Below, in pieces: positions 56,110 through 64,000 of a DNA stretch of 64,000 nucleotides. Origin of the DNA: Salvator merianae (Eukaryota; Chordata; Lepidosauria; Squamata; Teiidae); assembly GCA_003586115.2 (NCBI GenBank), contig QVOM02000112.1, positions 50,714,212 to 50,778,211 of the forward strand. Direction: 5' to 3'. The position numbers and the translations under genes are program-made. Every line of letters begins with the position of its first letter. Position 1 is the stretch's first letter. The notes beneath the pieces were generated by a model. It worked only from the letters and a program-made list of their open reading frames with translations, searched no databases and was not told the DNA's origin.

Positions 56110-58895
56110 GCAGGCTTAGCACTTCACGGCCCCTATGAGACCTTTAAGATTGCCAGTTTATCTCTTTACCACTTTGTAGACTTCTGCAGGGTTAAGTGAA
56201 ACCCTCAGTTTGGAATGTTGAATAACAGAGTCCCTTTAGCACCAGTGGCCAGGAGTGGCAAATCCTGCCTGACTTCCCTCTCCATGCATCTAGACAGTAT
56301 GCATACAAAAGACTATGAAGATGAACAGATGAGCTAACAAAGGAGAGGAGTTGGGTTAGAGTACAGCTTAGAAATTGAATGCCTTTTTCTCTGGAAGTGA
56401 AGGGTCAAGCACATATAGAGATTAAAGTCTAAATTTTGATGAGGGACTTCTGCTAGTTGTGGTTTCTACAATTATCACACCTGGTTGGACAAGAATCAAG
56501 AAGCTGTGAGGGGTAAATTTAACCGACAACTTTGAATGCAACAGCCAGTAATTGGACTGCAGGCATCTTATGATGAAAGAATGACTCACTCACTTTTTAA
56601 AAATATGTTCACTAAAAATGTCCCTTCCTTATTGCAAATCTATAAACTTACTTAGTCAAGATTTCCAAGCTTTCCTTTCAGCATCAGTTAATCTGGACAA
56701 TGCTGATGTCCACACAAAATGGTCCTTTCTGTGGAAGTGCGTGAACAAACCTATTTGTGTAAGAGTGTCATGCATACATCGATGGCGTGCACACAGGCCG
56801 CTGGACAAAGGCGACTAAGTCGACTGCTTCCCTGCTGAGCCAAAGTGACAAAGCCCTTGCGGAGGATTCTCTGCAAACTGCAGCACTGGAGGAAAAATCA
56901 TGCTGACTCATTTCTACACTTTTCAGAGTGGCACAGCAAATCTATAAGGCTTTTATTTTCAATTAAGCAGCCTTAACTCTCAAAACTTATGTCTCTGTTC
57001 TTGCTGAAAATAACAGATTAATATTTAACTGGAAGCGGCTGAGAGAAATGTGGAGAACCTGCTTTATCAAGAGAAATATTAAAGTAGCATAACAAATACC
57101 CACTGATAAATCACAAACCCTGGCAGGCTTTCGATGGAGCGCAAAATGGATGAAACCTGACCTATCTCAGTCAAGCCCTATCTTGTGTGCTAGCTAGCGT
57201 AAACCACAGGAGTGAACATAACAGAGAAGGTCAGGTGTGCCATAGAAGAAATCTGGAATAAAATAACATTGTACTTGTGACTGAATAAGGTTTTTTTAAG
57301 CTGTTTAAGGTGCCAACGCACTTATTCCTGTGCTGTGCCAATTACACAAGAAGGACCTACATATTCTGGGTAACTCTAGTGTAGGTACCATTACAAACGT
57401 ATAGCACTTCAGAAACCTAAGAAAAGACTCTCCTGCCAAAAATCACCCAAATACCATTAATAACTGTGTAATATGGAATGCTGAAAGAGGATAAACTCCT
57501 AGCAATGGGGCATAGTGGTGGTGGAATATAACGGTAAAGGAGAGAGAGTCAATAAACTGGCGATGGATGGAACAGAAGAAGAATGTAATGGGTAGAAGGA
57601 CAGAACAAATTTCAGACCCAAATGGAACACTTCCTAAATTGCACAGAAAAAAAGTACAGTGCAGGATGTTCCCAAGATGAGGGTGTAGCTGCTTATAGAC
57701 ATCCATGAATAAATTAAATAATTAAATTGCACCTAGGACTGAGCACATGGATATCTGATCCCAAATAAATAAATAAATTCTATTTTTATATTGTTTCAAA
57801 ATTATGCAGCCCACTACAAGACAAGTTGGCATAAGGCTAGAAAGTAAATGCATGGAAAGAATGAATGAATGAAGGTAGGTAGGTAGGTAGGTAGGTAGAT
57901 AGGTTGGTTCATTAAAAAGCCAAACCAGGGCTAAGCATTAGCTGGCATGGAAAGTGACTGACTGACTCTCTGGAGGGAGGAGAAACTGGAGATGATAGAA
58001 TATGGTTTCTGAGATCCTTAACACACCCTGCAATGTGGTAGAAATGAATTCCAGATGGACACAAGGCCCTATAGCGCCATTGAAAGGGGACCCAGTCCAA
58101 CCAAGACTTACTCATAACTATACTCTAAAGGATCCCGCAATCAGAACGTGAAAAATCCTTAAGCTTCGAACTACTGCTTTTTCCAGATGATGTTGAGTTC
58201 AGGACAGCATATTACCTGTATTACAAGGGGATGAAGCACAACCTGCCCATAAAGTGTTTTGTCTTTAATGACTTCTAGGGGATTTGCTATATGAAGCCAC
58301 TGTAGTTATACATGCTGTTTTGTTAAGCTTCAACATCTCCAGTGAGAACAGTGAGTTTCGTTCCCTAATAATCAAGAATGTCAAGTTCTCAGAGCACTGT
58401 ACAGCCACTAACTAATAATCACAGAGTAGGTAGACATCACCATCTCCATTATGAAGACAGGTAAAAGAAAGATTGTGAAGGTTACTCAAGTCTGTAACTA
58501 GACCCCAAAGCTCCCAGGAACCTCTTTGCTACAGCCACACCTACACTTTGCCCTTAACAATCCCTGTAATAATCAGCAGGAAGATATTATGTGTATTTCA
58601 CCACACATCTTATACTTGATTTCCTTGGGATTTATTCCCAAGTCCACATGCACGTAATCCCTCCTAAATGTTAGGAATTTCTCCTTGCTTCCTTGTGGGG
58701 AAATAACACCACTACTCTATGTGAAGAGGCATTTTTATTATAAAATAATAATATCAAAATATCCCATACTTTTGCATCATATGCTTCAGATTTCTTTTTA
58801 AATTACCTGCTTCTACTAAACGGATGAGGAGAAAAAAAAGAGACCTTACCAAACAAAAAGTACAGCAGCATTGCCTAGAGGGGAGGTCACGCTAT
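56110..58895. other. no gene; mostly single-copy-looking DNA with one microsatellite
   Basis: A (TAGG)n run lies at about 57875-57897, after a short (GAAT)n. No LINE or MITE signature is evident in the rest. Confidence 0.35.
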
Positions 58896-58945
58896 GAACC
58901 ATGTAATTGAGTTAATTACATATGTATATGCATATGCATAGTTCT
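58896..58945. promoter_or_regulatory. AT-rich palindromic homeodomain/POU-like site cluster
   Basis: ATGTAATT at 58901-58908 and AATTACAT at 58914-58921 are exact inverted copies around GAGTT. TATGCATATGCATA follows at about 58927. TAATT is a homeodomain core and ATGCATAT is octamer-like. It lies 1.9 kb upstream of the likely promoter. Regulatory function is inferred from motifs only. Confidence 0.35.
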
Positions 58946-60386
58946 CTTTGCCTCCAGAAGGAGTCAGCTCTTCGTAAATGGACGTTGCTGCTGGCTAAAA
59001 TCTTGCTGGAGTAATTCTCCAGACTTAATGCGGAGGTTTTGCTGCATTTTCCTCGGCTCTCATTAAATTAAACGAGTCGATCCCCGGATTTCCTGGCACA
59101 CCAAATTGCCTAGTTACCCATCTCAGCAAAATCTGAGCACGAGTTTGGCAAACGGACGTGGCACATATTGTAGGAGCGGGGCCCGGCAAGGTGACCCACG
59201 CAAACTGACTTCAGGACAAACTCCCAAGGTCACGCCAGGTATTTCGGATTAGCACGTCTACTCTTTGTTCACATGGCACAAGAAGAATAAAAAAACAAAC
59301 ATGCTGGTCGGACAAGAAATTTTGACTGTTCCGGATATTTTTTTTTTAGAAAAAGCTGAACAAAGCAAATGAGGCCACACGAATCTTTGCCAGTCGGCGG
59401 CTTATTCTCTATCAACGAAAGGACTCATGTCCATCTCTCTTCCATTCTTAGAGCTGCCTTGAGTTCGGAGATCGGTAAAGCAAACCAAGACTTTTTTTTT
59501 TCCAAATAGCGACTAGAGCCCATGCATAGTTTCAGTTCGGTAATTCCATCATCTATTTCAGTACCTTTTTACCGCCACTCCCCACCCCCGACCTACGGCT
59601 GTAGTTCCCCAGCGTTCTTCACTGATCGGAAAACGAGAAATCACGATCGAAGCGAAGCGAAGGCGGCAGAGGATCCCCCGCCCATTCATTCCAAGGGCGG
59701 GGCGGTCGAGGCGGTGGGATTAATAATACATCGCTGGAGTATCCGAGGCCGCCTACAAGAGATAGCTGCTGCTGTCGTTCTCGTGCCCCCTCCCTTCCCA
59801 ATTTTTTGGGTGCTGCTCTGCAAGCCGGTTCCTTCCTCAGGCATCTGGATTTCGGCATCAGATCAGAGCTCCGCTCCGGAGCATCGCGGGGTGCCCACCC
59901 AACATCCACTCCGTTCACTAACTCCGAATTTGGCACTCAGTGGAGGATACTAAGGGCTAAGTTGTGCCCCTTTCTCCCTCCAAGGCTGGATTCACATCAA
60001 AACACGCGTCACTCCTCAGTTCAGTCCTCGACCTGGGGGACGCGATTTAATCCCTTGCCCGAGTCTGGTCTGGTGCAGGTCGGAGGATTTATAATCCTAT
60101 TTTGGTGCACATGGGCATCAGGCTGACACCCCCGCCGGTCAGATCCAAGCGGGACTCTAAGATGTTAATCAAGGTTTCTGATAAGATGATGCACGTGGCA
60201 GGAGCGGGGAAACACTTAAAACTCACGCTGCCGAAACCTAGACCAGAAAGGACTCCCACTGTGGGGATGGGGCTTTGGAGCAAAATGGGTTAAAGACAAA
60301 TGCTGGCCTCAACTCTTGTTAGTGAAGGGTTAAGTCGGTCGCGGCGGTTCCGACAGGGGGCGACCCCTGCAATGATAACAAACGGT

Positions 60387-60392
60387 CACGTG
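60387..60392. promoter_or_regulatory. E-box CACGTG
   Basis: A palindromic CACGTG lies in GGTCACGTGGGG near the start of the CpG island. Such sites are bound by bHLH-zip factors such as USF or CLOCK/BMAL1; binding here is inferred. Confidence 0.45.
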
Positions 60393-60448
60393 GGGAGGGT
60401 GCTAATGCTTGTCTCCTTTCCCTCCCTCCTCCCTCGCTGGGCCGCTCA

Positions 60449-60600
60449 CGTCACCTCACCCTCCCGATCTCCACGGCGACGGGCCCGTTCGGGCGCGCGT
60501 CAGCGCTGGCTGTCTCTTGGCAACGGCTGGCTGACTCGCTCTCTTTTCTCATTCAGCCCAGCGCTTGGTTGCGCGTCGCTCTGGCGTCAAAGTGACGTCA
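60449..60600 (+). promoter_or_regulatory. CRE cluster: three CGTCA half sites and one full TGACGTCA
   Basis: Half sites CGTCA at 60449-60453, 60498-60502 and 60585-60589 precede the full palindromic CRE at 60593-60600, within 152 bp. SIK1 is a well-established cAMP/CREB-CRTC target gene in mammals, and SIK1 in turn phosphorylates CRTC proteins. The sites therefore suggest that this feedback loop is retained here. Binding is inferred from sequence. Confidence 0.75.
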
Positions 60601-60818
60601 ATGGGACTGTCTCGCTCGTTCGGGTGGGCGGGGGGAGGGCTTCCCGCGTGCTCCTCTCTGCCCCCTGCACACACACGCACACACACACTCACTCACAGGG
60701 CGCGCGCGGGCAGGGAGAGGAGCAGCAGCAGTAGCGCTGGCGGTGTGGCTGCGGCGGCGCCACTGGCAACAGCGGCAAGCGAAGCGGCGGCTTGGGAGCC
60801 TGGCAGACAGGCAGACAC

Positions 60819-60872
60819 GGCGGCGGCGGCGGCGGCAGTGGTGGCGGCGGCGGCAGCAGCAGCAGCAGCAGC
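60819..60872. repeat. CGG and GCA trinucleotide runs
   Basis: (CGG)6 at about 60819-60836, then (GGC)3-4 and (GCA)5-6 at about 60843-60872. They encode a poly-alanine-ended frame on +, but that frame has no family resemblance, and the region is more likely promoter or 5' UTR of SIK1. Confidence 0.8.
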
Positions 60873-61750
60873 CTGAGAAGGAGCGGCAGCAGGCGCCAGC
60901 CTAGCTCAAGGTAGAGGCGCTTGACAGGGAGCCGCGCGCGGCGCAGGCAGCAGCGAGGCTGTAGCGGTTGCCGCAATAAGTTTTCCGGACAGAAATCCCC
61001 GCGGTTCCTCCTCCGACTTCTTCTTCTCCCTTTCCCAAATTCGCACTTCCTTCCTTGGGGACAAGCACGCACATTCCTGCGCTCCCTCCAGCCTGCGTTG
61101 CAATTCTCCTTCTCTCGAGTCCCTCAGGGCAGTTGTCGCCCTTTGACAACTTGTGGCGGCGCGTGTTCGCCTTCTCCCGAGTTTCCTTTAAGGAAAGAAA
61201 AGTCTGCTTTTAACAAAAAGCTTGACGAGTCGGGAGGGACTTTTAAATAGCCAAGTAACTCGCATTTCTCAAGGGGAGTTGCGCAGGAGCTTCTTAAAGC
61301 TGGCCCCTTCCTACTGCTCCGGTTCTGGAGCGTTTCTACTTTTATATACACCAAAGACCTTTGTGGAGCGCAAAGTCAGTCACACATGACTCTGGAAGAG
61401 GGTTTCAATTCCTGCTGCTTGGCTATTAATTATTTGTGTACATGGCGTTACTGCTTCAGGTATCACTTTTTTGAGTTGCAAAAGGAGCTTTGTTGACCTT
61501 ATTTTGTACTTAGCCCGATGCTTTGCTGCAAACAGAGGAGGGAAACTTCTTTAAATCTGCTTTTGACACACTTCAGTTGCATTTTATCTGGAAGTGGTCA
61601 GCAGGACCAACTTCTGAAGCGTGAAGCAGTTCGGTGCGATCTTGGGGAGATAAAATTGAGGAAATAAATCTAACTAGAGTTTTATTTGCCATTTTGCAGG
61701 CGCAACAAAGCAGAGGCTTTGAAGAGGAATGCTTAAGTAGACGTTTCTGA

Positions 61751-64000
<2,250 letters not shown>

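Larger units (their letters stand above)
60330..61190 (+). promoter_or_regulatory. SIK1: SIK1 promoter region / CpG island
   Basis: GC and CpG content rise sharply here compared with the AT-rich DNA on either side. There is no convincing TATA box, in keeping with a CpG-island promoter. The region ends ~600 bp before the first coding exon and holds the CRE cluster, so it is the likely start of transcription. I cannot fix the start site; the first exon is probably non-coding because an acceptor (TTTTGCAG, exon start 61700) sits upstream of the ATG. CAAG|GTAGAG near 60911 is a possible but weak donor. Confidence 0.7.

Noticed and set aside
60565..60876. 103-residue frame ending in poly-alanine
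   Set aside because: It lies in the SIK1 CpG island, is produced by CGG/GCA repeats and resembles no known protein.
60905..60916. CAAG|GTAGAG as the donor of the non-coding first exon
   Set aside because: The match to the donor consensus is weak and I cannot confirm the exon without transcript data, so I did not annotate it as a feature.
61338..61350. TTTATATACA as a TATA box for SIK1
   Set aside because: It lies 3' of the CpG island and CRE cluster, in the likely first intron or UTR. Distance and context do not support it as the main promoter, though an internal start is not excluded.

Overview
The window reads as amniote, most likely squamate-reptile, nuclear DNA. The only host gene with visible coding sequence is SIK1 (salt-inducible kinase 1), on the + strand at the right edge. 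Its first two coding exons (61781-61933 and 62620-62736) give residues 1-90, including the ATP-binding loop, the catalytic lysine and the alpha-C glutamate. A GC-rich, CpG-rich promoter region lies just upstream (about 60330-61190), with one full CRE (TGACGTCA), three CGTCA half sites, an E-box and CGG/GCA trinucleotide runs. The squamate assignment rests on the mix of L2-like and CR1-like LINEs, L1-like tails, tRNA-derived SINE copies and the 'AAGAACATAAGA' interspersed repeat. I cannot name the species.

The remaining ~60 kb is an intergenic region dominated by transposable-element debris. LINEs: one long degraded L2-like element (45935-48400), several L2-type 3' ends, CR1 pieces (26590-26723, 35115-35395) and two L1-like 3' ends (29402-29925, 38425-38885).

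The most striking content is a crowd of non-autonomous DNA transposons. At least ten start and end with variants of one terminal motif, roughly GGGCCTTTTYGCACTT, and seven of the pairs I could delimit are flanked by identical 3-bp direct repeats (AAA, AGA, ATT, AGT, TTA, CTT). Interiors differ from short perfect hairpins of 114 bp to GC-rich 620-bp elements. Several are nested in other elements, so insertion order can be read. Separate groups are a ~1.2 kb element with different termini (53717-54900, second copy about 30300-31836), a family beginning GGCTGTGTTCAGACA (3 copies), and two hAT-type insertions, one with a perfect 8-bp target duplication.

The stretches 16125-18150, 39165-41740, 50100-53700 and 56110-59500 contain little that looks repetitive. 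The last of these, nearest SIK1, has AT-rich palindromic homeodomain/POU-like sites and is the best place to look for distal regulatory DNA. I saw no tRNA or rRNA genes, no CRISPR and no prokaryotic features. Nearly all other open reading frames are chance frames in repeats.
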